A stretch of 49,632 nucleotides of DNA from Acanthaster planci (lineage: Eukaryota; Echinodermata; Asteroidea; Valvatida; Acanthasteridae), in assembly GCF_001949145.1 (NCBI RefSeq), contig NW_019091363.1:411923-461554 (forward strand), read 5' to 3'. The position numbers were made by a program, and so were the translations under genes. The notes under the pieces are model-generated. The model searched no databases. It saw only the letters and a program-made list of their open reading frames with translations, and was not told the origin of the DNA. Of the stretch, positions 10,460-21,600 are shown one piece after another (the stretch's first letter is position 1; each line of letters opens with the position of its first letter).

Positions 10460-12414
10460 TTCTTAAGCTATGTGCCCCGTGGTGGCATCCCGTGCGGGTA
10501 TCCTTCCCCGAAATCCAAACTCCATCATTTTAAAAGAATGTAAGATAACACCTTCAGTTTGGAGGCCTGACACTGCAGAAGTTATGCAAGGTTATACTGA
10601 GCATTAACCGCTTTTACTCCTGAAATGTGCCAGTTTGACATACAGGTACAGGTATACTTCCTGATGCCATGAAGGATAACACGTTTTATCGCTCGCAGTA
10701 GCATTTTTTTACGCTTGAAAGCCGGAAGGATAAGAGGAAAGGTTTACCAATTCTCGGAGACTATTAAACTAGGCTCATCCTGGTTCCTCTTTCCGTGGTA
10801 TACTTGTAATTCCAACCAATCGCTTGCCGTGCGTATGCGGCAATTCGATTGCTGTGCGGACCCCATCTTCCGGTAGCGCCGGAATTTGTGCGCATAGGGA
10901 CGACCTGACCGTGAACTGCTCCTCACCGAAAGCGGTTTGCGGTTCTGTGGGTACTTGGCTGGGGTCCTTGCCGAATGCCCCCAGTGGCCCCCGGCATGAC
11001 TATAAAACACCATGTGAATCTCCTGAAATTTCTCCTGGAAAAACATCCGTCGCAGGAGTGCTACAGTCCTAGGAACCCTATACAGTTAGTAATGCAATTG
11101 CAAATGCTGTGTTCGTGAATGTGCTCGGGAATGTTACTTGCACGTTTCCTCATCTTGATTCTTATTCAAGATATCCTTTCCATGAACACTGTCGGGTGTT
11201 GACCTTTATCTGTCAATATTTCAGCAACAGCCTCAGAGTTAGCTTTCAAATAGAAGAATTAATTGCACAAACGCATGCATTTCTTGAATGGAAATTGATT
11301 CCTCTCTCAATCCTGGAAGAATCAAACATTCATGTGTTTATACTTTGTAAAGGGCTCATAGCACTTTTTTAGTGAATGTTCTGCCTTTCTTACGAAATGT
11401 GAATTAAAATAATGATGTTTCCTTGCTGTATGATTAGGTCTAAATTTAAAGTAGGCATACACACTGAGAATGCTAATACCCATAATTTACAAAAACCCAC
11501 TGCAATTTGAACTACGAAACACGTGTTGTAACTTGTATTTTTTCAAAGGCAGATGTAAACACAATTCTTCCTTTTTTCAACAATCTGGTTGCACAAGTTT
11601 CGTATTGCTTGTATAGGTGTTTGGCAATGCTTTTGAATGCTCATTCAATTTAAGTACCGATTTAGGACACGCGTGTCGTGCTCGATCAAAAAGGAAAACC
11701 TAGGGCAGCACACACCTGTCTCTGGTGCATTGGATCTGGACTGGGCCAGGGGAAATAAGGGACCAGAGGCCGTCCCCGTCTGTCTGATGACCTTCATCAG
11801 CGAGACGACCTGACCCCCTTTCGAACGCACTCGTGCAACAGTTGTCACGCCTGATGACACGTGCCACCGACACACGATTCATACGAACGATTTGTGACGA
11901 TGGCTGGCCCTGATTTGAGGACAACTTTAACTACTCTTGAAAAGTTTACTTTGGTCATGTCGGTACTTTAATTTGGAAGACGTGGACGCGGAATTGACTT
12001 CGGTTCCGTCAGGTAATTGCACGTTCGATCGCAGGCTTGAGAACGAGTTTAGGAATTACTTAGCACGAAGCATCTGCATTCGATTTCGGTACATATGAAT
12101 GCATACGGAGGTCGATTTTACTTCGCGCAGAAAAAAACATAAGCATACATGTACAATGTACTGTACAAGTACGTGTACACCTGTAGGCTTGGTGCTGGGA
12201 CCATGGGGTCCCAGGGGGTACATGAACAGGTACGGTACGGGTACAGATTTTGAGAGCAACAGCGCCTTCAAGCGATAAGGTTGTCACGCAATGCACTTGC
12301 CGGCGCGGCCGGGTGCTGTCATTTAAACCCCCTAGCTGCTAGTAAAAAAGTGGTCACCGTGCCAGCTCGTTCACTATTTGCAAGTTTGACACATTTTCTT
12401 CTGTCAATAAACAG

Positions 12415-12452
12415 TATAAAAACCACTGTGTTCTGGATGTTGAGACCATTTC
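12415..12452 (+). promoter_or_regulatory. Core promoter: TATA box and initiator
   Basis: TATAAAAA at 12415-12422 is followed by CCATTTC at 12446-12452, which fits the metazoan initiator consensus YYANWYY. With the A at 12448 as +1, the TATA box starts at -33, close to the canonical position. A GC-rich block lies about 110 bp upstream. The predicted transcript reaches an ATG and then a consensus donor. The element is read from sequence; transcription itself is inferred. Confidence 0.55.
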
Positions 12453-12544
12453 GAGGAGAAATTAGTTTAATGCCACACTTGACATAACTTTTGAAGGACA
12501 TAAACAACTTCTGGCGATAAGCGACGACAGAAGAGAACTTCAGC
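12448..12544 (+). other. Predicted 5' untranslated region
   Basis: The segment from the predicted start site to the ATG at 12545. It includes one short upstream ORF (12470-12487). Confidence 0.4.
12470..12487 (+). CDS. Upstream ORF, 5 codons
   Basis: ATG-CCA-CAC-TTG-ACA-TAA encodes MPHLT and ends 57 bp before the main ATG at 12545. If the start site at 12448 is right, scanning ribosomes meet this uORF first. It could lower or tune translation of the main frame. Its start context is weak (T at -3). Confidence 0.35.
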   Translation: MPHLT

Positions 12545-12669
12545 ATGAAGGATTTTATGAAGAAGCTAAGGCAGCTTTCCTACACATTGCGTGGCTCGCA
12601 ATGTTATCATGCCGACTATCAGCTGCGGAATATCAACTACGGTCGTGCAGGTGGATTTCCTTTGCGGAG
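12545..12669 (+). CDS. First coding exon, 41 codons plus 2 nt; possible KLHL8 N-terminal exon
   Basis: The ATG at 12545 (context CAGCATGA: C at -3, A at +4) opens a frame with coding-like codon use, reading MKDFMKKLRQLSYTLRGS then QCYHADYQLRNINYGRAGGF. It runs to a strong donor, CGGAG|GTAAGC, at 12670; unspliced, the frame would stop at once (AGG TAA). I do not recognise the basic, tyrosine-rich peptide. The donor is phase 2, and the KLHL8 exon beginning at 30960 needs exactly one base to complete a codon, so a direct splice keeps frame and gives a longer KLHL8 N-terminus. Against this, the human N-terminus is not similar, the intron would be 18 kb, and phase agreement occurs by chance one time in three. 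It may belong to another gene. Confidence 0.45.
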
Positions 12670-13080
12670 GTAAGCATTCACCGGCAAATCTCCCCCACTT
12701 TAACAATTGTGCGTACCCCGATGGTTCATGTCACCGCTCTTCTTACCTGAAGGGAATGGTGCTGTAAACAATAACCAAGCCATAACTTATTCTTAAAACC
12801 AAAGCAGTGAAACCGAAGTAAATCGTCCGCCATTTTGTTAACTAACAAAGTATCGTCACACATTCGCAGCGCTAGGCACATGCTAGGCCAGGAAATTCAA
12901 CGCAGATCACAATTCAACAAAATAACAGCCGAAGCTTCTCGTCAGGCATCAATTTGGTCGTCACATGTTATTTGTTCCATTTTGTTTGTCTGAAATATCT
13001 TAGGGCATTTGGACAATATTTTTTATTTGTTTTATTTGTTTGTTCACAATAGATAAATTTCCACAGGCTGGCTTTAACTC

Positions 13081-13170
13081 TTGTATTCAGCAGTTCAGCA
13101 TGCATGTCTCTTGCATTCAGCAGTTCAGCATGCATGTCTCTTGCATTCAATAGTTCAGTATGCATGTATC
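13081..13170. repeat. Tandem repeat, 30-bp unit x3
   Basis: Units start at 13081, 13111 and 13141, with TTGCATTCAGCAGTTCAGCA as core followed by TGCATGTCTC. The second copy is nearly identical to the first; the third has several changes. The minus strand reads a repeated ten-residue peptide (MHAELLNARD), but the surrounding frame is not coding-like. Confidence 0.93.
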
Positions 13171-13452
13171 TAGCTCTACTGATATTCCTCTTTTTCGATT
13201 TTGGATGGGATCATCATACTAACACTCCAGGCCTGTAGGCATGGTAGGCCTACATAGCCTTGTATTTTAGTAAGGTGAAAATGGTCCTAAAAAATTCCAA
13301 AGACTCACCAAAAACACCTTTTTCACAACCTACTGGCTTTCTTAAATGCCAGAGGAAAACTTTTGGGGCTTTAGTGATATTTCTGACCTCAAAATCTGTC
13401 AAAATCCGACCGTTTTCGCTCGACACATGCACAACACTTGAACTTTTCACCG

Positions 13453-13718
13453 CCTGCTCCATTCAAATATGTGGGCCAAGATTTTGCGATCGCAATAACT
13501 TTATGAGTAAACATGGTCCTTTAATGAAACCGCTGGAGCGGCCCATATGTAATAGGGGCACAAGATGTATTGACCAGGAAACAGTCGTGGGTAGCACTCC
13601 CAACCATCACGATCAACAAGTCTTGTGCCTAGACCACGTATAGGCTACTCATGCGTGTTTCTTGGAGGACCATGTTCGCCCATAGAATTTTTCGGCCTGC
13701 AGCTTTGAATGGAGCAGG
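13453..13718. repeat. Inverted repeat pair, 15-bp perfect arms
   Basis: CCTGCTCCATTCAAA at 13453-13467 and TTTGAATGGAGCAGG at 13704-13718 are exact inverse copies, 236 bp apart. Just outside, GACACATGC on the left and GTGTGTC on the right are loosely inverse, so the ends of a decayed MITE may lie near 13420 and 13735. The frame crossing this region (13260-13643) shows no recognisable protein. Confidence 0.55.
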
Positions 13719-16153
13719 CACAGGCAAAGTGTGTCTTACATTTTTCACCAGTTACAGTATCATGGTTGTCTGATTCTTTGGTTTTACCAAAACGACGTGC
13801 ATGACATGATGCATGAGATATGTTTGTTATTCATGGTTTTTCTGTTAATGCCACATGGAAAATTCAAGGATGCAAAGAGTTCAGTAACCAGCCACCTCAG
13901 TTTTAAAGTTTATAAACATCAACAATATTCAAAATGCGACTCAAAACCACTTTCCTACAGACAGTTTTCCCCAGCACAATGGACTTACTGCACATATACT
14001 TTCAACAAAAATACACGGTGAGATGGAGTTTGTTGAAAATAATAACACCCAGATCTTGGAACCTGAACGCAGCAATAACAGTTTCTGTCTCCTTTAGAAA
14101 GAACTTACATGTAATAAATCTGGAAATGGTATGTTTTGTTCACAGTTTAAAGACATTTTCAAACCACTATACCAGTATGTAATCCTCAGTTGCTAATTCT
14201 CTGAGAATAGGGAGACTTTTCAAGATAAAAGGATTTACCTATGCAGCCAGTGAAACATAAAGTACATGGAAGACATTCTAAAAAGGTTTTAAAAGTAATT
14301 GAGATATTGAGTACAAATGGCACAAGTTTCTTTTGAAGGTGTTCACTTATGTGTACTGTCAGAAGAGCTTGAAAAAGCCTATACAAACTTTTTGTAAATT
14401 TGAATAAACATTGTTGCTTATTGGCCTCTGTAAATAGTCCATTCAATGTACACTGCACATGTATACATGTAAAGAGTTCCACTACAGGCACCCAGTGTTT
14501 TAAAATTGCACTCATTACAGTTCTTCGTGATTTCTTCCCTTGTACTGTACTAGAAGTTTATCCCCCCTTCCTACTTAAGATAATGGAAATAAGCCAATAC
14601 CACTTCCTTCTTAATTCACCAATTAGCACACTCACTGGCAATCAATGAATGAGCAACAGTCACCATGCAACTTATTAGACTTCAGAAGGAGGACAAGGCA
14701 AGTGTTGATTATGGGAGGGGGGGACCTGGAATGCCAACCACTTCTCCCCCTTTTGCCCAACCATGGAAAAGGGAACAGGTGATCTGACCAGGTGATCTGA
14801 CCATTGTCAATTATTTAATGATAATTACTTATTAAAGTTGTTGATAATTAACATTAAAAAAATGATGAATTCTCTTCTTAGAGAACTTAACACCTAAGTT
14901 CTTAACACCTCATCCCCTTGGAACATGTGCATCCACCATGGAAGTGTACCCATCAGTGTAAGGGTCACATCAGGACAAAATCAACCAACAGGAAGTCTCC
15001 ACCTCTCCCAGCCATTCACAATAATCCTCTCCCACTGTTGTCGGCTAAATTAGCACCCTTTCCTTTTGTCCAAGGAAACCCAACACCTCATTTCACCTAA
15101 TTGGTGCTAATCAGTTGGATTTCCCTGTTTCTGATTTCTTCTAGTCTGGTGTGGTGTCAATCAATCTGTTTGTGTCTAACTGCCTGCATGTGTTTATTCA
15201 TGGAGGAAGGATTTGACTGGCCGAGTCCATAGTGAGTCTGGGTCATGCACCAGCTACAGTAGTTGCACCCATCCAGACAACAACCCATTTCTGCGTCTGT
15301 TTTAGGCAATTAACTTGACTGCAAGGCCTGAGGGTGTCAACACAACCATTGTTTTTCTCGGTCATGACCTAGCCATTTCTGCATATTACAACCATGGAGC
15401 GTACAAAAATGTTTGTCATGTTTGTGTTTTGAGTAACACCAAGTACAAGCACACATACATGTACATATACAGTATTTCAGTACTCAACATGTATTTTGTA
15501 TTGTGTGAACTAATTCTAACCCTACTTGTGGTACATGCACATTTAAATGGACAGAATGGCCAAATCCTTCATGACTTAGTGATTCATTTCCTGCCACAAA
15601 ACAGAAACAGAAATCAAATTGGAAAGCAAACCTTGTTTACAATAGTCAATTTCAAAACTAAAGTGATAGAGTTGACTCTCATAATTTTTTTCACAAGTAC
15701 AACGTACAAGAGTGTAGCATCGTGAGCCGGTTCATCCACTTTCTGTTGCCCAGTTTTGAAATAACTGGAATGTGGCCAAGTGGACTTAATCACACTTGCC
15801 TGACTAGGAGGGAAAAAAAATCAAACTCTCCAAAAGCTATGCATGACAAAAAATTACATGTACATGCACTCAAGCAGCTCAAGGGCTACTCCACAACCAA
15901 GCTCATCTTCATAGGGACATGTCAGGTTCATCTCTGTTGCTCTGCTGAGACTAATTTTGATGAGAGCTTTCCTTTGTTATGCTCGTTAGTGCAAAGGGTC
16001 CCTATAGCGTGACATACTGTACATGTATGCGTACTGTTGACAGGATGTACCGCTACAATGTTGATGACCAAGAAAAGTACGCTTGCCAGTATTGACCATG
16101 GAATTGTAGACCGAGTCAAGAAGCGGTGATTTTTATTACCGTTCAAACAAATG

Positions 16154-16215
16154 AACTCACATGTACATACATGTACATATACGTACATGTACATACATAC
16201 AAACATACATGTATA
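16154..16215. repeat. Cluster of TACATGTA/TACATA palindromes
   Basis: In about 60 bp, ACATGTACAT recurs several times with intervening ATACGTACAT. It is one of the densest clusters in the window. Others lie at about 17740-17780, 22060-22110, 25968-25990, 26410-26430 and 30720-30770. The units are self-complementary and variably spaced, so this is not a simple microsatellite. Confidence 0.7.
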
Positions 16216-17739
16216 CGTAGTTCGTATTGTTATGCAGATCAGAAAGGGTCATTGGAAATACATGTAGGTTAAAGGGTTACATGTACCTGCGCTCAATGCA
16301 CTGCCTTTCCTTGTCTGTTCCTGTAGTGTCCGTGATCAGAAATTGATCGTAAATCAAACAGTACTTCAAACTTCATGTTGGAAACTTGTACAGTACATGT
16401 ACAGTAATAGTTACTGGTATGTAATGATAACCAGACAGAATGATTATATGTGTAGAAATCATAACTGCGTGTACATGTTCCATACAGCGTGCAGCTGTTT
16501 GTCTGATGACATCACTTAGTCAGTAACTTAGTGTAGGCCTACGTGTACATTGTAAGTAGATAATTTTTTGGGGGGGGAAAAATAATTCAAATTTTATTTC
16601 ATATAATACTGGTATTTATTTTTCATGGCCTACCGATACATGCAAGCGTCTTCTTTATTTCTTACGTATTTGAAAAATCCAGAAAAATCGCAACATACCT
16701 ACATGTACCATTGTGCTGTGAATGATTAGACGGTACCAGTACATTGCACACGTTGTGAATTGTTGTGAACATATAATACAGTGTGTTTGTCTAGATACCC
16801 AGTGTAGCCATAAAAGCATATGGGGGCATTATAAAAAGCGTAAAAACAATTTTAGCTGTTGGATACATGTAGTTCGTTGCTTATGATAATGTAATTATGG
16901 CTATGATTACCGACATGGTAATTCATGTCAGGTGCACTGGTCTGTTGTGCTGTCTTCCTCCCCTATTGTATTCAAAACCTCATCCAGTGATGAAGCCGCT
17001 GAGCTGCAGTTTTACACGGGTCAATCCGGAATGGACTTTGCCGAGAACACAGCTTTGAGAGAATCTGCATGAAGTAGCTTCAAGTACCAGTACATGTACA
17101 TATGGATCAAAGCTAGGTCGACGTTAATGCATGTAGTCATTCACGTCTGACACTTTTTACATTATGCAGCGCCATAAAATGTCCTGAAACTGATCCAGGT
17201 TAGACGTTAAAACTGCACGCGCATCTTAGTCATTTTGGTACCCATGAAAATTAATGAGCCAAAGAGTATCAGTCCAGGAATATCAAACTTTTCATAGTAT
17301 TGAATGCTGGCTTACATGTTCATGTACATGTACCATAAATATAACGGCTGATGCAGATAAAATACATGTACTTCATGTGTCCAGCTCTGGCATCATCAGT
17401 TTGGTACATGTAGACAGGCATCATTGTTCAAAGTTACTCGACTCAAAGTTGTTCAAAGTTACTCGACTAGCATTGTTTGCTGGTAGAGTGGTTCAGTGTT
17501 TCTCCTTTTCAAGTCTTCATACATGTATAGTGATAAGCTGAGCAACATGAGTGCTGTAAACAAAAGAAGGTGAGATCTTTCAGTTACTGCCGGTATGAAC
17601 TCATCACATTAAGTGCTGTGATAGACTTACATGTATAATACCGGTACCCCGTACATGTACACATGTAAGTGCTGCAACAGTTAAGTTACATGTATTACAG
17701 AGCTGTTTAGTGATTTATGTCCAGTCGGCAGGCATCAAC

Positions 17740-17782
17740 AGATGTACATGTACATTTACATGTACATGTATACACATGTATG
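17740..17782. repeat. Cluster of GTACATGTACAT palindromes
   Basis: A run of overlapping TGTACATGTACA-type units with TTTACATG and ATACACATG interruptions. It could fold into several alternative hairpins on either strand. Confidence 0.7.
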
Positions 17783-18020
17783 TGTATTATTGTCTTCGTA
17801 CATGTAGTTAGTGTGGAGAAAATTGTCTTGAAATCATTTGTCCATGAAATGTTTATTGGACATGGCACCCCAGTGTACATGTAGATTGCTTGCTCAGGGA
17901 ATGAGTAGACGACCTTGGTGAAGGCTAGCTACAGTGTGCAAGTGGTGAGAAAAATGCAAATTTTATGAAGCTCTTGCATTTGACACATTTCGCAGGGGGG
18001 GGGATCGTGCACTAGGTACA

Positions 18021-18159
18021 NNNNNNNNNNNNNNNNNNNNNNNNNNNNNNNNNNNNNNNNNNNNNNNNNNNNNNNNNNNNNNNNNNNNNNNNNNNNNNNN
18101 NNNNNNNNNNNNNNNNNNNNNNNNNNNNNNNNNNNNNNNNNNNNNNNNNNNNNNNNNNN
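18021..18159. other. Assembly gap (139 N)
   Basis: All N. It lies in a palindrome-rich stretch just after a G-run (G9 near 17996-18004), a context in which assembly often fails. The frame annotated through it on the minus strand is meaningless. Confidence 1.
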
Positions 18160-18339
18160 CGTGTCTATCTACTGTACACGTACATGTACGTGTTCCAGTA
18201 CATGTATGTATGATGCTAAGCCCGGTTTCAAAGCATTTTGAAGCACTCATTTAGTCACTTCAGTGGTTAATTTTTAAGGTTTAACTTTTTGTGATGACTA
18301 GTTGGCAAAATGCTAATGCTATGGAAGTGCCCACAGCCA

Positions 18340-18620
18340 GGGTGTAACTACAGGGAGAGGGAGGGCACATGTCCCCCCCAGCAACTGTGTCTGTCCTCCC
18401 ATGCACCCCTTCCATTTGAAATTTGTACGTAATCTCAGTGGGGGCCCACGGGAGGGGTAAGTGCCCCCCCTCAAGCAAATGCCGTACCTCCCCCCTCTTA
18501 ATCTCCGTTGGAATGCAGGTGCAGCTTATTTTCTTGTGGTGCCCCCTTGGGAAAATAGTGTTCACCCCCAGGTGCCCCCTTCCTGTGCATTTTGCCATAG
18601 TTACATGTATGCCACTCCCC
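18340..18620. repeat. G-run/C-run dispersed repeat
   Basis: Alternating runs of C and G (AGTGCCCCCCCTCAAGCAAA, GGTGCCCCCTTCCTGTGCAT) with an end reading TTGCCATAGTTACATGTATG. It resembles the segments at about 6370, 38640 and 39270 and is unlike the surrounding AT-rich DNA. The long plus-strand frame 18461-19018 starts inside it and I do not regard it as a gene. Confidence 0.45.
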
Positions 18621-21600
18621 ATAGCATACATGTACACGTGAGTGACTGTCATCATGAAGTTATGTACTGTGATGTCATTACAGGAAGGCAGCATAAGTTT
18701 CAAGGGGCTCTTTTGTTCAAATTGTACATCCCAGATAGGTTCATGAAATACGTGTTGGAGTACTTTCTTAAACAGGGAGTCAGCAAAGTAATGAAAGTTT
18801 CCACGGCAAAATATCGCGAATTCTGTGAAAAATACTCAGGTACATGTACAGTACCTGAAGCTGCCATGCTGAGTCTTCTGCCTTGGATGCCATTACACTT
18901 CAGCTTATCCTGTGAATACGCAAATTTGAATGAGGATAAAATTAATCTCACTAAATGCTCTTATCCAATGTTGTGTTTGATATTTCATCAGCCCTTTAAG
19001 TTAAAATTGAAGATATAGATGTAGCCTCTTTAATTTTCACCCCTTGACCATGAGGGACCAGATAGTGTACAAAGCAAACCAGGAACATCCTGAGTTTATA
19101 CAGTCACCCGTTAAAAAAAAAGTTCATTCACAGTTTCCCTATTTCTATTTTTGAAATTAATATTTCTTATCTCAGAGTTCCTATTCAGGAAGGAAGGAAA
19201 TTGAGTTAAGTCTTGCCATATTTTTTCTTTTATTCGTTGTGTGTACGTGTGTGCGTTGGGGGATGGATTGTCTCGTGCTTTTAAAAAGGGGATGTGCCTG
19301 TTTTGCAATGCTAGGCAGTGAATCCTGAATTGATTTGCATTCAGCCACTGGATGTATGGATCGTTTAGTCACAGCAGTTTCTTCATTCCTTTCATTTTTT
19401 TTCCTGAACACAGTTTTGACCGTCACTGCAGATGAATATACATGTACATCTGTCATTCTGGTCCCTGGGTTTTGGAGTGTCGTTTATAAATTGTTCTTAC
19501 TTTTTGGAGGGACAATCACAGTTGGTGTTTTCATTTTGCTTGTGACAGTTTCTGCTTTCTACATGTAGTTTTTATGCACTTGATGAATTACATGCATGGG
19601 CAGATCTCTTCAGAGTGGAAATTCTTGCCAAGAACAGTGTACATGTATCGGTAAATGAGGTGCAAAGAATATATATGTTCATGATTTGGAGATGTGATGG
19701 CAACATTTCACATTGCCGGCGTGGATATGGCACACCAAATATAGTCTGCAAGAAGTGAGCGCAGTGCCTTTGGCTAAGCATCAGACAACTAGAAGACCAT
19801 CATCAAATGCTCATCCGTTCTGTGGTGCTGTCTTAGCATCTTTCCTCCTCTTGGCTTATCCTGTGTTGTTGTTTTTTCCAAGACTCAGTTATCAGATGAA
19901 ATGGTTTGCAAAAACTCTGCAAATGTTTTGAAGAGCTGGAGGCCCACAAAACAGGCCTCTGAGTGATTGCACTATCTACACCTACAAGTCTATGTGTATG
20001 GTGCATGCTCAGCAAGTCATGGTCTTTGCATCTACATGGCCTCAGGTTGCGAGATAGTACACCCTCTTTGTTTACTTAAGGGGGTCCCAAAGCAGGAGGA
20101 TTATTCAAGTACAGATGCACTTAAGCTTATGTCCTGTCCAGAATTAATTTGAAAGCCCTGCCCTTGCCTGCAGTGAGAGAGACTTGGGCAGTGAGATGGA
20201 CCACATGAGCTCTTTTGATGTTATTTTACTGCAGATCCAAAAAGGTCTGGAATTCATTTGGTCAGGGCACTTGCTGCTGGCACTTTAAATCAGAGTGTTT
20301 CCTTTGTAAAAAGTGACATCCTTGGGGTTTAATCAGCTTTGTGTGCACTAGTTTTTCCACTGGCCAAGTTGACTGGAAGTTGTGCGACTGGATCGATAAT
20401 GTCCATGTAAATGTACAAGTGTGAATTCGAGGTTGTGACCAGAGATTGTGAACCCTGTTTCATGTGAGGAATCTAAAGACAGCTTTCTACTAGTGTCTCT
20501 CAGCTTTCTCTTGGAGCAAGAGAAAGCAGCACTGAAATCCGCTTTCTTCAAAAAAAATTGGAACTTCTCTGGCCTGCTAATCTCCCTGAAAGCTCGGAGA
20601 CATACTCTGACAAAGGAACCTACATGTAGCTGGATGGTGTACAGATCTACAGTTGAGAATTAGACATTCAGGACTTTCTCCCCTGTTTACCCGCTGGATT
20701 TAAGGGCAGGATTAGTCCTTCTTGCTTTTTTCTTTCTTGTCCAGCGATGGTCTAGTTGGTCAGATCAGATACTTCCTCTGCCCGACACCCATCCCACAGC
20801 TTATGGTGTTTACAGATAAACAATTGGCTAAAAGTCAATTCGCAGTGATGTGTACAGTGCCTCTGGATCTGTTGTGAGCCTGTGTAGTGGGATTGTCCAG
20901 AATAAACTGAAAAGGAGGTGAGAGAGGCAGTGAACCAAAAGGAGCTGGACCATTCATCTGAGGCCAGCTTGCTCAAACACTGTGGAGTCAGATGATACCT
21001 GGATTAAAAACATTGAGACCCGCCCATCCCATCTGTGTTTTAGTTTGCAACCAGTCCACAGGCATCTAGACTAGAAACCACGAAACTCTAAAAGCTGGAA
21101 ATTCCTCATTGGCATTGGAGGATAGTTTCGCAGACGTCGTCGTCCCTCTGGATGTTTGGCTAGCAAAATGTTATGTGTCCTTTTTTTTTTTGAGGTCTGG
21201 CTGGTTTTCAAAGACTGACATTAACCCCACTTGTCTTGTCAAAATCACTTTCCTACCAAATGTCGAGATTTTGATGACCGTAGGCAAAGGCTGTCAACTC
21301 AGGTTTTCACCCAAGCGCCATCATCACCGAGCATGCCTGCCATACAGCCCCAGCAGGGGAGGCAGCGGAGGTAAGTTTGAACTCTCCAGGGAAAAAATTA
21401 TTCTCTGGCACAGATTTTAAACTGTGAAGAAAAACTTGTAGCGTATACAGTATGTACAATTGTGCATGACTACACGTTTTGACGGTGTTTAAACCACTCA
21501 GCGTTTTTTTAAAGGGGACAAGATTTTAAACATAACAGCTTTTAATCAAGATTTTTTCCCACCAATAGGAATTTCAAAGTTTATTAATAGTCATCAGTTT

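Larger units (their letters stand above)
10380..12670. promoter_or_regulatory. CpG-richer tract upstream of and including a first exon
   Basis: CG dinucleotides are visibly more frequent here than in the flanking AT-rich DNA, especially at about 10430-10520, 10840-10990, 11650-11900 and 12230-12320 (for example CCGGCGCGGCCGGG at 12300). The tract ends at the promoter and first exon at 12415-12669. In animals with gene-body methylation, unmethylated 5' regions keep their CpGs, so the pattern fits a regulatory region. I have not computed observed/expected CpG. Confidence 0.45.

Noticed and set aside
11001-11040. Second TATA-like motif (TATAAAAC at 11001) as a promoter
   Set aside because: No initiator, first exon or donor could be paired with it, unlike the promoter at 12415.
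10744-11046. 100-codon minus-strand frame in the CpG-rich tract
   Set aside because: GC-rich DNA has few stops. The peptide is Arg/Ser-rich without a domain, and the plus strand is open too (10824-11072).
13081-13170. Repeated peptide MHAELLNARD on the minus strand
   Set aside because: It is a by-product of a 30-bp tandem repeat, whose period is a multiple of three. No coding bias surrounds it.
13260-13643. 127-codon plus-strand frame
   Set aside because: It spans one arm of an inverted repeat, a rival frame exists on the other strand, and there is no recognisable protein.
15315-15725. 136-codon plus-strand frame
   Set aside because: It includes HTYMYIYS from the palindromes and has no family motif, start context or splice support.
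18461-19018. 185-codon plus-strand frame
   Set aside because: It starts inside a G/C-run repeat, crosses a TACATGTA cluster, and shows no known domain or consistent codon bias. A possible acceptor within it has no partner.
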